Origin: Microbacterium sp.
Lineage (GTDB): Bacteria > Actinomycetota > Actinomycetes > Actinomycetales > Microbacteriaceae
Assembly (NCBI RefSeq): GCF_031178525.1
Contig: NZ_JAPSJA010000002.1
Coordinates: 1 to 43,048, forward strand
Direction: 5' to 3'
Length of the DNA: 43,048 bases
Under the pieces are notes generated by a model. That model ran no database searches. It saw nothing but the letters and a program-made list of their open reading frames with translations, and had not been told where the DNA came from. Positions within the stretch are counted from its first letter, which is position 1; each line of letters starts with the position of its first letter. Of the stretch, positions 17,817 to 28,477 are shown in pieces. Position numbers and translations under genes: made by a program.

Positions 17817-18786
17817 AGGTCAGCTCCTTCTTGTCGCCCAGGAGGCCCTGCGGCATGAAGACGACGAGCAGCATGAGCGCGACACCGACGAGGATGAAGC
17901 GCAGCGTACCCGCCTGCACGGTCGACATGAAGGGCAGGACGCCTGCATCGACCAGCGCGGGAAGGACGTTCGACAGGAACGTCTGGATCGCCCAGAACAC
18001 GAGCGATCCGAGCAGCGGACCGAACACGGTGGCCGCACCGCCGAGCAGCAGCGCCGTCCACACGAAGAACGTCAGCGACGTGACGTACACGCCGGGGCTC
18101 ACGGCCGAGGGGAGGGCGTACACGACGCCGCCCGCGGCCATGATCACGCCGCCGAGCACGAGCGACTGCATCTTGTAGGAGAAGACGTTCTTGCCGAGCG
18201 AGCGGATCGCGTCCTCGTCCTCGCGGATGCCCTTCATCACGCGACCCCACGGGCTGCGCGTCAGCATCCACATCACCAGCACGGCGAACGCGAGGGTCAG
18301 CAGGCCCATGATGCGCACCCACCAGCCGGTCTCGTTGTAGGTCCACGGGCCGAAGCCGTAGGTGCCCGGCGGGATCGGGTTCATCTCGCGGAAGCTGCCG
18401 TGATAGCCCGACAGGCCGTCGGCGGATCCGGTCACGTCCGCGAACTGCGTCGTGAGGAACAGCAGACGCAGCACCTCGGCGGCCGCGATCGTCGCGATGG
18501 CGAGGTAGTCGCCGCGCAGACGCAGCGTCGGGATGCCGAGGATGAGCGCGAACACGGCGGCGGCCGCGAGGCCGATGAGCGCGGCGAGCCACCAGGGGAG
18601 GCCGAACGTCAGGACCGAGATGGCGTAGCCGTAGGCGCCGAGCGCCATGAAGCCCGCGACGCCCATGTTGATCAGGCCGCCGTAGCCGAAGTGCATCGCG
18701 AGGCCGAGCGCCGCGATCGCATAGCCCAGTGTCGCGGGGCTGAGGATCGAGGACAGGGTGTTCTCGAAGATCTGCAACCAGTTCAT
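17806..18786 (-). CDS. livM: Branched-chain amino acid-type ABC transporter permease LivM
   Basis: LivM is one of the two membrane subunits of the importer. The 326-aa protein has about ten hydrophobic segments. The N-terminal LGLAMHFGYGGLINMGVAGFMALGAY is the family signature, and the cytoplasmic coupling loop TRSPWGRVMKGIREDEDAIRSLGKNVFSYK is the EAA-like motif that contacts the ATPases. Usual LivM length is about 300-360 aa. It starts at ATG 18786, 9 nt after the livH stop, and its end overlaps livG, so the four genes livH-livM-livG-livF form one leftward operon. Confidence 0.94.
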   Translation of the reverse strand: MNWLQIFENTLSSILSPATLGYAIAALGLAMHFGYGGLINMGVAGFMALGAYGYAISVLTFGLPWWLAALIGLAAAAVFALILGIPTLRLRGDYLAIATIAAAEVLRLLFLTTQFADVTGSADGLSGYHGSFREMNPIPPGTYGFGPWTYNETGWWVRIMGLLTLAFAVLVMWMLTRSPWGRVMKGIREDEDAIRSLGKNVFSYKMQSLVLGGVIMAAGGVVYALPSAVSPGVYVTSLTFFVWTALLLGGAATVFGPLLGSLVFWAIQTFLSNVLPALVDAGVLPFMSTVQAGTLRFILVGVALMLLVVFMPQGLLGDKKELTFVR

Positions 18787-18795
18787 GAGCGCCGC

Positions 18796-20124
18796 CTAAC
18801 CGATTCGCTCGCGGCGGCCGAGGATGCCCTGCGGCCGGACCAGAAGGATGATGATGAGGACCACGAGCGCGCCCGCGTATCGCAGGTCGGCCGGGATCCA
18901 CAGGCTCGACGCCTCGGTGAGGATGCCGATGATGATCGCTCCGACGAGCGCGCCGAACGCGGTGCCCAGTCCGCCGAGCGTGACCGCGGCGAACACGAGC
19001 AGCAGGATCTGCGCGCCCATGTCCCAGCGGATGCCGGGGCGGTAGTACGCGTACAGGATGCCCGCGAGGCCCGCCAGCGCGCCCGAGATGATCCACACGA
19101 TCCGCACGACGTGGTCGACGTCGATGCCCGACGCCGCCGCGAGCGACGGGTTGTCGCTGATCGCGCGGGTCGCCTTGCCGAGTCGGCTGCGCGTGAGCCA
19201 GAGCGCGAAGGCGACGATCACGACGATCGAGATGCCCATCGAGATCAGGTCGTTGAGCGTGGTGCTCACGGCGCCGAACAGCGGGATGGTGACCGAGGGC
19301 ACCATCGCCGGCAGCTGCGCCGTGTCACCGCCGATGAAGTACTGGAAGATGTACCGCATCGCGAGCGAGAGGCCGATCGACAGGATCATCAGCTGCACGA
19401 CGCCCGTGCCCCTGCGACGCAGGGGGCGCCAGATGATCATGTCGAGCAGCAATCCCAGCAGCGCGCTCAGCACGATCGCCACAGGGATGCCGAGCCACAC
19501 CGGCAGGGCGAGGCTCGCGGGGCCGACGAGGAACAGCGCCGCGACGGCGCCGAACGTCACCATCTCGGCGTGCGCGAAGTTGGAGATGCCGGTCGTGCCG
19601 AACACGAGCGACAGTCCCACCGCCGCCAGCCCGAGCATGAGGCCGAAGTTGATGCCCTGGAAGATGCGCTGCAGCAGCTGGTCGAAGAAGCCCGTGACGT
19701 TGCGCTCCGCCTCGCCGATGAAGAAGTTCGCGGCCGTGATGCCGCCGGGGCCGACCGTCACCTCCTTGACGTTCGGAGTGTCGTCCTCGCCGGTCTCGTC
19801 GACGACCGCGATGCCGTCCGGCAGGGACGACTCGTCGAGCGTGACGACGTAGACGGAGTCGTTCTCGGGTACCTTCACGCCCCAGCGGCCGTCCTCGTCG
19901 GTCACGACCTCCTGGACGCCGCCGGCGCCGTCGATCGTGAGCTCGACGCCCTCGAGGGGCTCGCCTTCGAGCCGGACGTTGCCGTTGATGGAGTAGGGGT
20001 CATCCTCCGCCGCATGCGCGGCCGCGGGCAGCAGCAGCGCGGCGATGAAGGCGGCGAGGAACGTCGCGAGAGCGACGAGCGCGCCGGATCGGGTACGCCT
20101 CAGGGAGGCGGTTCTGGGGTTCAT
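18796..20124 (-). CDS. livH: LivH permease fused to N-terminal secreted CnaB-like domain
   Basis: The C-terminal 295 residues are a normal LivH permease: INFGLMLGLAAVGLSLVFGTTGISNFAHAEMVTFGAV, many hydrophobic segments and the coupling loop RSRLGKATRAISDNPSLAAASGID. The first 140 residues are extra. A signal-peptide-like segment (about 1-39, ending AAAHAAEDD) precedes a beta-rich domain of about 85 residues with GNVRLEGEPLEGVELTIDG and TDEDGRWGVKVPE. That pattern is typical of carboxypeptidase-regulatory or CnaB-like folds, and would lie outside the cell ahead of the first permease helix. The ATG at 20124 has GGAGG 4 nt upstream, which excludes the longer frame. Plausibly the extra domain docks the binding lipoprotein; this is inference. 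Confidence 0.9.
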   Translation of the reverse strand: MNPRTASLRRTRSGALVALATFLAAFIAALLLPAAAHAAEDDPYSINGNVRLEGEPLEGVELTIDGAGGVQEVVTDEDGRWGVKVPENDSVYVVTLDESSLPDGIAVVDETGEDDTPNVKEVTVGPGGITAANFFIGEAERNVTGFFDQLLQRIFQGINFGLMLGLAAVGLSLVFGTTGISNFAHAEMVTFGAVAALFLVGPASLALPVWLGIPVAIVLSALLGLLLDMIIWRPLRRRGTGVVQLMILSIGLSLAMRYIFQYFIGGDTAQLPAMVPSVTIPLFGAVSTTLNDLISMGISIVVIVAFALWLTRSRLGKATRAISDNPSLAAASGIDVDHVVRIVWIISGALAGLAGILYAYYRPGIRWDMGAQILLLVFAAVTLGGLGTAFGALVGAIIIGILTEASSLWIPADLRYAGALVVLIIILLVRPQGILGRRERIG

Positions 20125-21907
<1,783 letters not shown>

Positions 21908-21940
21908 CCCGCAGGTCTTCCGAGGGCCGGGCGACAGGGC

Positions 21941-21946
21941 TAGCGT
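21941..21946 (+). promoter_or_regulatory. -10 box of leaderless DUF2277 gene
   Basis: TAGCGT ends 7 nt before the ATG at 21954, giving this small gene its own leaderless-type promoter after guaB. Confidence 0.5.
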
Positions 21947-21953
21947 GACCGGC

Positions 21954-22223
21954 ATGTGCCGGAACATCCACACTCTCCACAACTTCGAGCCCGCGGCGAC
22001 CTCCGAGGAGGTGAACGCTGCGGCGCTGCAGTACGTGCGCAAGATCGCGGGAACGACGAAGCCGTCGAAGGTCAACCAGGAGGCCTTCGATCACGCCGTG
22101 CACGAGATCGCGCACATCACGCAGCACCTGCTGGACTCACTTGTGACGAACGCGCCGCCCAAAGACCGCGACGTCGAGGCCGCGAAGGCGAAGGCCCGCT
22201 CGGCCGCGCGCTACGCCGCCTGA
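21954..22223 (+). CDS. DUF2277 family protein
   Basis: This 89-aa protein matches DUF2277, small conserved bacterial proteins of unknown function. The hallmark start MCRNIHTLHNFEPAATSEEV with Cys2 next to the initiator is present, then AAALQYVRKIAGTTKPSKVNQEAFDHAVHEI, a helical segment, and APPKDRDVEAAKAKARSAARYA. The arrangement of a second-position cysteine and short helices suggests a compact helical fold, but no activity is known. The ATG at 21954 is the family start and lies 7 nt after a TAGCGT box. It lies between guaB and guaB3, and a 24-bp palindrome follows its stop. Confidence 0.88.
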   Translation: MCRNIHTLHNFEPAATSEEVNAAALQYVRKIAGTTKPSKVNQEAFDHAVHEIAHITQHLLDSLVTNAPPKDRDVEAAKAKARSAARYAA

Positions 22224-22237
22224 GCCCGTCCGGGCGT

Positions 22238-22261
22238 CGCCCCGCAACGCGTTGCGGGGCG
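22238..22261. terminator. 24-bp perfect palindrome between DUF2277 and guaB3
   Basis: CGCCCCGCAA-CGCG-TTGCGGGGCG is exactly self-complementary. It can form a 10-bp stem with a 4-nt loop 14 nt after the DUF2277 stop, so it may terminate that transcript. It also covers the -35 position of the guaB3 promoter, so an operator role is equally possible. No T-tract. Confidence 0.5.
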
Positions 22262-22266
22262 CCCGG

Positions 22267-22272
22267 TAGGCT
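22267..22272 (+). promoter_or_regulatory. -10 box of leaderless guaB3
   Basis: TAGGCT ends 6 nt before GTG 22279 but directly abuts GTG 22273. The spacing rule seen across this window therefore favours 22279 as start. Confidence 0.55.
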
Positions 22273-22278
22273 GTGACG

Positions 22279-23400
22279 GTGACGACGGAGATCGAGCTGG
22301 GCCGCGGCAAGCGGGCACGACGGGCGTATTCGTTCGACGACATCGCGGTGGTGCCCTCCCGCCGAACCCGCAACCCGGAGGACGTCACGACCGACTGGTC
22401 GATCGACGCCTTCCACTTCGACATCCCGGTGCTCGGGGCGCCGATGGACTCCGTGGTCAGCCCGCAGACCGCCATCATGCTCGGTCAGCTGGGCGGCCTG
22501 GGCGTGCTCGACCTCGAGGGCCTGTGGACGCGGTACGAGGACCCCGCGCCGCTGTTCGCGGAGATCGCGTCGCTCCCCGACGAGGTCGCGACGAGCCGCA
22601 TGCAGCAGCTGTACTCCGAGCCCATCAAGCCCGAGCTCGTCACGGCGCGCATCAACGAGATCCGCGCGGCGGGCGTCACGGTCGCCGGCTCGCTCACGCC
22701 GCAGCGCACGCAGGAGCTCTACCAGACGGTCGTCGCGGCCGGTGTGGACCTGTTCGTCATCCGCGGCACCACGGTGTCCGCCGAGCACGTCTCGAGCGAG
22801 GCCGAGCCGCTCAACCTGAAGAAGTTCATCTACGACCTGGACGTGCCGGTCATCGTGGGCGGCGCATCGACGTACACCGCCGCACTGCATCTGATGCGCA
22901 CGGGAGCGGCGGGCGTGCTCGTCGGCTTCGGCGGCGGCGCCGCGTCGACCACCCGCGCGACGCTCGGCATCCACGCGCCGATGGCGAGCGCCGTGGCGGA
23001 TGTCGCCGGCGCGCGCCGCGACTACCTCGACGAGTCGGGCGGCCGCTACGTGCACGTGATCGCAGACGGCGGCGTCGGCACATCCGGTGACATCGTCAAG
23101 GCGCTCGCGATGGGCGCCGACGCCGTCATGCTGGGCGTCGCGCTCGCACGCGCGACGGACGCCCCCGGCGCCGGCTACCACTGGGGTCCCGAGGCTCACC
23201 ACGCCAAGCTGCCGCGCGGGCGCCGCGTGCGCGTGCCGCAGGTCGGAACGCTCGAGCAGGTGCTGTACGGCCCGGCGCAGCTGGCCGACGGCACGGCGAA
23301 CCTGATCGGCGCGCTGCGCAAGTCGATGGCAACGACCGGCTACTCCGACCTCAAGGAGTTCCAGCGGGTCGAGGTCGTCGTCGCCCCGTATGACCACTGA
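22279..23400 (+). CDS. guaB3: GuaB3 family IMP dehydrogenase-related protein
   Basis: GuaB3 is an actinobacterial paralogue of IMP dehydrogenase without CBS domains. The 373-aa protein has the conserved opening ELGRGKRARRAYSFDDIAVVPSRRTRNPEDV, then PVLGAPMDSVVSP, LMRTGAAGVLVGFGGG, GGRYVHVIADGGVGTSGDIVKALAMGADAVMLG and the closing GYSDLKEFQRVEV. At the position of the IMPDH catalytic loop (GPGSICTTR) it reads GGGAASTTR, so the nucleophilic cysteine is replaced by serine and classical IMPDH chemistry is not expected. The M. tuberculosis GuaB3 also lacks it. Its biochemical role in actinobacteria is unsettled. The start at GTG 22279 is chosen from the promoter spacing; 22273 is possible. The end overlaps the SURF1 gene by 11 nt. 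Confidence 0.9.
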   Translation: MTTEIELGRGKRARRAYSFDDIAVVPSRRTRNPEDVTTDWSIDAFHFDIPVLGAPMDSVVSPQTAIMLGQLGGLGVLDLEGLWTRYEDPAPLFAEIASLPDEVATSRMQQLYSEPIKPELVTARINEIRAAGVTVAGSLTPQRTQELYQTVVAAGVDLFVIRGTTVSAEHVSSEAEPLNLKKFIYDLDVPVIVGGASTYTAALHLMRTGAAGVLVGFGGGAASTTRATLGIHAPMASAVADVAGARRDYLDESGGRYVHVIADGGVGTSGDIVKALAMGADAVMLGVALARATDAPGAGYHWGPEAHHAKLPRGRRVRVPQVGTLEQVLYGPAQLADGTANLIGALRKSMATTGYSDLKEFQRVEVVVAPYDH

Positions 23401-24265
23401 GCCGGCACCCGAGGGGCTCGACTTCCCGCCCACCCTGCGGGAGGTCATGCTGCGGCCGCGCTGGCTGCTCATGCTCGCGTTCGCCCTCCTGGTCGCGGGC
23501 GTGTTCGCGTGGCTGGGGCAGTGGCAGCTCTCGAGCGCGATCGACACGGATCCCGTGCCCGAGGGTGCGACGGAGGAGATCCGGCCCATCGAGGACGTCG
23601 TCGAACCGGGGCAGTACCTCGAGGAGCCGCTCGTCGGACAGCGCGTCGAGGTCGCCGGCGGCTGGATTCCCGGCGATTTCATCGTCGTGTCCTCCCGCTA
23701 CAACGACGGTGCGCAGGGGTTCTGGGTCACGGGTCAGTTCCGCGTCGATGCGGAGCGCCCCACGGCCCTCGCCGTGGCGGTCGGCTGGGCGCCCACGCGG
23801 GAGCGCGCCGACGCCGCCGTCGAGACGCTGAACCGCCTGGCCTCCACCGTCCTGCGAGAGGGGGCCCAAGCGGATCCCCTCGTGCTGACGGGCCGCATCA
23901 TCTCGGATGAGGGCCCCGCGCTCCCGCCGGGTGCGGATCCGCTCGAGTTGACGCGGATGTCGCCGGCCGCCCTGCTGAGCCGCTGGCACGAGCGCGACGG
24001 ATCGCCGATCGCGGCGATCGACGTCTACCGCCCGTACCTGACATCGGCGGACCCGACCGGTGCGCTCGGCGACGCGGGGCTGGATGCGATCTCGTCGCCT
24101 GCCCCCGAGCTCGCGAGCCCCATCAACTGGCTCAACATCTTCTACGCGGTCGAGTGGGCGGTCTTCGCGGGCTTCGCGTTCTACCTCTGGTACCGCCTCG
24201 CGAAGGACGCCTGGGAGCGGGAGCTCGAAGAGCGCGATGGTCCCGTCGATCCCGACGAGGACTAG
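23390..24265 (+). CDS. SURF1 family cytochrome oxidase biogenesis protein
   Basis: SURF1 proteins assist assembly of cytochrome c oxidase at the membrane. The 291-aa protein has the classic two-helix layout: helix one around residues 24-43 (LLMLAFALLVAGVFAWLG, followed by QWQLSSA), a large external domain, and helix two near 245-268 (NIFYAVEWAVFAGFAFYLWY). The SURF1 landmarks GQWQL, the QRVEVAGGWIPGDFIVVSSRYNDGAQGFWV region and VAVGWAPTRE are present. It ends in an acidic tail. The ATG at 23390 overlaps the guaB3 stop by 11 nt, so the two are cotranscribed and perhaps translationally coupled, although no functional link to purine synthesis is known. Confidence 0.9.
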   Translation: MTTEPAPEGLDFPPTLREVMLRPRWLLMLAFALLVAGVFAWLGQWQLSSAIDTDPVPEGATEEIRPIEDVVEPGQYLEEPLVGQRVEVAGGWIPGDFIVVSSRYNDGAQGFWVTGQFRVDAERPTALAVAVGWAPTRERADAAVETLNRLASTVLREGAQADPLVLTGRIISDEGPALPPGADPLELTRMSPAALLSRWHERDGSPIAAIDVYRPYLTSADPTGALGDAGLDAISSPAPELASPINWLNIFYAVEWAVFAGFAFYLWYRLAKDAWERELEERDGPVDPDED

Positions 24266-24288
24266 CCGCAGCCCCTCGCGCCGGCGCC

Positions 24289-24783
24289 TTAGACCAGCGG
24301 CTCGAGGACGATCACCGGCGTCTCGCGTGAGCGCAGCGCCGCGAGGTCGTTCAGGTCGCCGTCGTAGCTGTCCATCGCGCGGAACGCCTCCCACAGCCGG
24401 TCGCGTTCGGCGCCCCTCGCCTCGCGGGCGATCACGCTGCGATGCTCGCCGCCGGGCAGGTCGACGGAGGCGACGGGGTTCGCCTGCAGATTCAGCCACC
24501 ACGCGGGCGGCGGATCGCCCCAGCCGTTCATCGCCATCGTGACGAGGTTCGGGCCGTCCTCGAAGTACGCGAGGATCGCCATCCGCTGCGCGCCGGAGCG
24601 CCGGCCGATCGTGTGCAGGCGCATCATGCCGAACACCCGCGGCGTGGGCCGACGCAGCCCGAAACGACCTCCGGTCATCCGGTACAGCCCGCGGTGCACG
24701 CGCCATGCGGTCGTGATGAACCAGCGGGGCGGGATACGCGCGGGATCGGCGCCGGGGCCCTTGTGCTCGGTGTCGGGTGCCAC
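24289..24783 (-). CDS. Nitroreductase family deazaflavin-dependent oxidoreductase
   Basis: This 164-aa protein belongs to the DUF385/Ddn family of split-barrel enzymes, many of which use the deazaflavin F420. Recognisable parts are the N-terminal helix PPRWFITTAWRVHRGLYRMTGGRFG, then MRLHTIGRRSGAQRMAILAYFEDGPNLVTMAMNGWGDPPPAWWLNLQANP, the family core that binds the cofactor phosphate and ring. The open frame begins at TTG 24789, but GTG 24783 has AGGAGG 7 nt upstream and is the likely start. Substrate, and whether this organism makes F420, cannot be seen here. It converges on the SURF1 gene and is divergent from the DUF3817 gene. Confidence 0.88.
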   Translation of the reverse strand: MAPDTEHKGPGADPARIPPRWFITTAWRVHRGLYRMTGGRFGLRRPTPRVFGMMRLHTIGRRSGAQRMAILAYFEDGPNLVTMAMNGWGDPPPAWWLNLQANPVASVDLPGGEHRSVIAREARGAERDRLWEAFRAMDSYDGDLNDLAALRSRETPVIVLEPLV

Positions 24784-24877
24784 GAGCAAACCTCCTCTTC
24801 CCCCTGTCTCGAATGGTACTGAAGGCGCGGTCGCGCGGGAGCACCCCGCGGCGGATCGGACGCCCAGCGACCACCCG

Positions 24878-24883
24878 TAAACT
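24878..24883 (+). promoter_or_regulatory. -10 box of leaderless DUF3817 gene
   Basis: TAAACT ends 7 nt before the ATG at 24891. guaA overlaps the end of that gene, so this is probably also the guaA promoter. Confidence 0.6.
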
Positions 24884-24890
24884 GGGATCC

Positions 24891-25366
24891 ATGCCGCAGC
24901 CCAAGCTCGCCACGTTCCCGCAGATCCGTGGGGCGCTGCGGTTCTACCAGATCTGCTCCGTCATCACCGGTGTCGGCCTGCTGCTGCTGTGCGCCGAGAT
25001 GGTGCTGAAGTACACGCCCCTCGCCGTCGAGCTGTTCTTCCTCGACTCGCAGGGACTGTTCGCCTTCCGCGAGGTCGTGCCGCAGGGTGACGAGCTCGTG
25101 TCGACCGGGGACGGCGTCAACCTGTCGCTCGGCATCCTGATCGTGCACGGCTGGTTCTACGTCGTGTACCTGTTCGCGTGCTTCCGGGTGTGGAGCCTGA
25201 TGCGCTGGCCGTTCTGGCGGTTCATCCTGCTCGCCGGCGGTGGCGTGATCCCGTTCCTCTCCTTCTTCATGGAGTTCGTCGTCGCGCGCGACGTGAAGCG
25301 CTACCTGGCCGAGCGCGAGACAGCGGCCGCCGAGAAGAAGGCCGCGCAGGCCCAGGAGGTCACCCC

Positions 25367-25370
<4 letters not shown>
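24891..25370 (+). CDS. DUF3817 domain integral membrane protein
   Basis: This 159-aa protein matches the DUF3817 family (YdzA-like small membrane proteins). The first helix starts [25 protein letters not shown], the family signature. A loop of about 45 residues follows with a conserved [29 protein letters not shown], and a third helix lies at [22 protein letters not shown]. The basic [11 protein letters not shown] then leads into a charged Ala/Glu/Lys tail. No function is established. It has a leaderless-type promoter, and its stop overlaps the guaA GTG in a GTGA, so guaA expression depends on reading through this gene. DUF3817 next to guaA is common in actinobacteria. Confidence 0.87.
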
Positions 25371-26962
<1,592 letters not shown>

Positions 26963-26964
26963 AA

Positions 26965-27004
26965 CGACGCCGGAGGCCGCCCCACGGGGCGGCCTCCGGC
27001 GTCG
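26965..27004 (+). terminator. guaA terminator hairpin
   Basis: Two 19-nt arms (26965-26983 and 26986-27004) are exact reverse complements, separated by 2 nt, and start 2 nt after the guaA stop. With a realistic CACG loop this leaves about 18 bp of GC-rich stem. No T-run follows, as usual in high-GC actinobacteria. Confidence 0.85.
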
Positions 27005-27094
27005 GGCCTGCCGCTCGCTGCGTCCCCGCTGCCGTCGCTTGCGGCGTGAGCGTGCCCACTCGCTGTCGTACTCCGAGCCTCAGTCCGGCACGAA

Positions 27095-27157
27095 GTGGGA
27101 CATGCTCGGGGCAGCAGGCCGGCATAGGCGTGGGGCATGCTCGGCACAGCGGGCCGG
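27095..27157. repeat. Two degenerate 28-bp direct repeats, 35-bp period
   Basis: 27095-27122 and 27130-27157 share 24 of 28 bases (core GTGGG-R-CATGCTCGG). They lie in the 182-bp gap between guaA and the clpP pair, where no gene is seen. Their role is unknown; on the minus strand they follow the last clpP gene. Confidence 0.6.
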
Positions 27158-27186
27158 TCGAGGCCGAACCCGGCGGCCGCGCCCGC

Positions 27187-27777
27187 TCAGCCGCGCTCGG
27201 CGATGACTCTGTCGACGAGGCCGTACTCGACCGCGGCCTCCGCGGTGAACACGCGGTCGCGGTCGGTGTCGTGGCGCAGCTGCTCACGGGAGCGCCCGGT
27301 GTGCGCCGAGAGGATGGTCTCGAGATCGCCGCGCACGCGCACGAGCTCGTCGGCGTGCAGGATCAGGTCGGGGATCGCCCCCCGGCTCTGCGCTCCCGGC
27401 TGATGCAGCACGACCCGCGCATGCGGCAGGATGGCGCGCCGCCCAGGGGCGCCCGCCGCCAGCAGCACCGCGCTCGCGCCCACGGCCTGCCCGATGCAGG
27501 TCGTGGCGACGGGCGGGCGGATGTACCGCATCGTGTCGTGCACGGCGAGTGCGGCCTGCGGATCCCCGCCCTCGGAGTTGATGTAGAGCTGGATCTCGCG
27601 CTCCGGCGCATCAGCCTCGAGGTGCAGCAGCTGCGCGATCAGCGCGTTCGCGACACCCGCGTCGATGCCCGTGCCGAGGTAGACGACCCGCTCCGTGAGC
27701 AGCTCGGAGTAGACGTCCATGATCCGGTCGCCGCGCGCATCGCGCTTGACCACGTTGGGGATCGTGTAGGAGGTCAC
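27187..27777 (-). CDS. ClpP-like protein with displaced active-site serine
   Basis: This 196-aa protein aligns along its length with Clp protease subunits. At the nucleophile position, where ClpP has GQAAS followed by two small residues, it reads GQAVGAS. Residue 100 (E. coli Ser97 equivalent) is Gly, and a Ser sits two places later at 102. His125 (LHQP) and Asp174 (DRD) of the triad are kept, and the substrate loop reads SEGGD where most ClpPs have SPGG. It may be catalytically dead, like plastid ClpR, or use Ser102. It starts at GTG 27777, overlapping the preceding clpP stop in a GTGA, so the two are coupled and probably form mixed rings. Confidence 0.88.
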   Translation of the reverse strand: MTSYTIPNVVKRDARGDRIMDVYSELLTERVVYLGTGIDAGVANALIAQLLHLEADAPEREIQLYINSEGGDPQAALAVHDTMRYIRPPVATTCIGQAVGASAVLLAAGAPGRRAILPHARVVLHQPGAQSRGAIPDLILHADELVRVRGDLETILSAHTGRSREQLRHDTDRDRVFTAEAAVEYGLVDRVIAERG

Positions 27778-28403
27778 GCCGCCGCCTCCGTCTGGTCCGC
27801 GCTCAGGCCGATCCGCGTGCGCTGACGCGGCATCAGCTCGTCGAAGCCGCGCACGACGCCGTCTATGAATCCGTAATCGAGCGCCTCCTGCGTCGTGTAC
27901 CAGTGATCGTGCAGAGAGTCCTCGAACACGCGCTCCACGGGCTGGCCCGTGTCCTCGGCGATGAGTCCCAGCACCGTGTCGCGCATGTGCCGCAGGTCGT
28001 CGGCCTGCAGCTCGACGTCGACGGCGGTGCCGCCGATGCCCGCCGAGCCCTGGTGCAGCAGGATGCGCGCGTGGGGGAGCGCACGCCGCTTGCCCGGCGT
28101 GCCCGCCGACAGCAGGAACTGTCCCGCGCTCGCCGCCATCCCGATCGCGACCGTGGACACGTCGCACGGCACCAGGCGCATGATGTCGCGGATCGCCAGC
28201 ATCGCGGGAACGGACCCACCGGGGGAGTGGATCCACAGCGCGATGTCGGCCACGGGATCCTCCGCCGCGAGCGACAGCAGCTGGGTGGCGAGCAGCGTGC
28301 CGTTGTCGTCATCGAGCGCGCCGTCGAGCATCAGCACGCGGCGGTGGTACAGCTCACGTCGCGCCTCGGGGGTGAACTGCGGAAGCTTCGGTTCGTCTGC
28401 CAT
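27774..28403 (-). CDS. ATP-dependent Clp protease proteolytic subunit, accessory copy
   Basis: ClpP forms the proteolytic chamber used by ClpX or ClpC ATPases. The 209-aa product has a full triad by alignment: Ser92 in GMAASAGQFLL, His117 in ILLHQG and Asp166 in the LHDHW segment. HSPGGSVPAM is the standard substrate-binding loop. The N-terminus (MADEPKLPQFTPEARRELYHRRVLMLDG) differs from housekeeping ClpP1/ClpP2, which in actinobacteria lie upstream of clpX, not here. It is followed with overlap by the serine-displaced ClpP and preceded 74 nt upstream by a ClgR/PopR-type activator. This matches the clpP3-clpP4-popR arrangement of Streptomyces. The C-terminus ends EAAA. Confidence 0.93.
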   Translation of the reverse strand: MADEPKLPQFTPEARRELYHRRVLMLDGALDDDNGTLLATQLLSLAAEDPVADIALWIHSPGGSVPAMLAIRDIMRLVPCDVSTVAIGMAASAGQFLLSAGTPGKRRALPHARILLHQGSAGIGGTAVDVELQADDLRHMRDTVLGLIAEDTGQPVERVFEDSLHDHWYTTQEALDYGFIDGVVRGFDELMPRQRTRIGLSADQTEAAA

Positions 28404-28456
28404 GACCTCAGCGTGCGCGGCTCGGGCGACCCGTGGGGCAGGTTCCACCCAGGGCG

Positions 28457-28475
28457 GATCCGCCCACGGCAGAGC
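28457..28475 (-). promoter_or_regulatory. PopR-like box 2, upstream of clpP
   Basis: GATCCGCC-CAC-GGCAGAGC on the plus strand resembles the Streptomyces PopR palindrome TTTCTGCC-N3-GGCAGAAA (5 of 8 and 6 of 8 arm matches, consensus recalled from memory). It lies 2 nt from the regulator's stop codon and about 54-72 nt before the clpP start. The 14-bp palindrome GGGCGGATCCGCCC (28452-28465) overlaps it. Confidence 0.45.
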
Positions 28476-28477
28476 GG

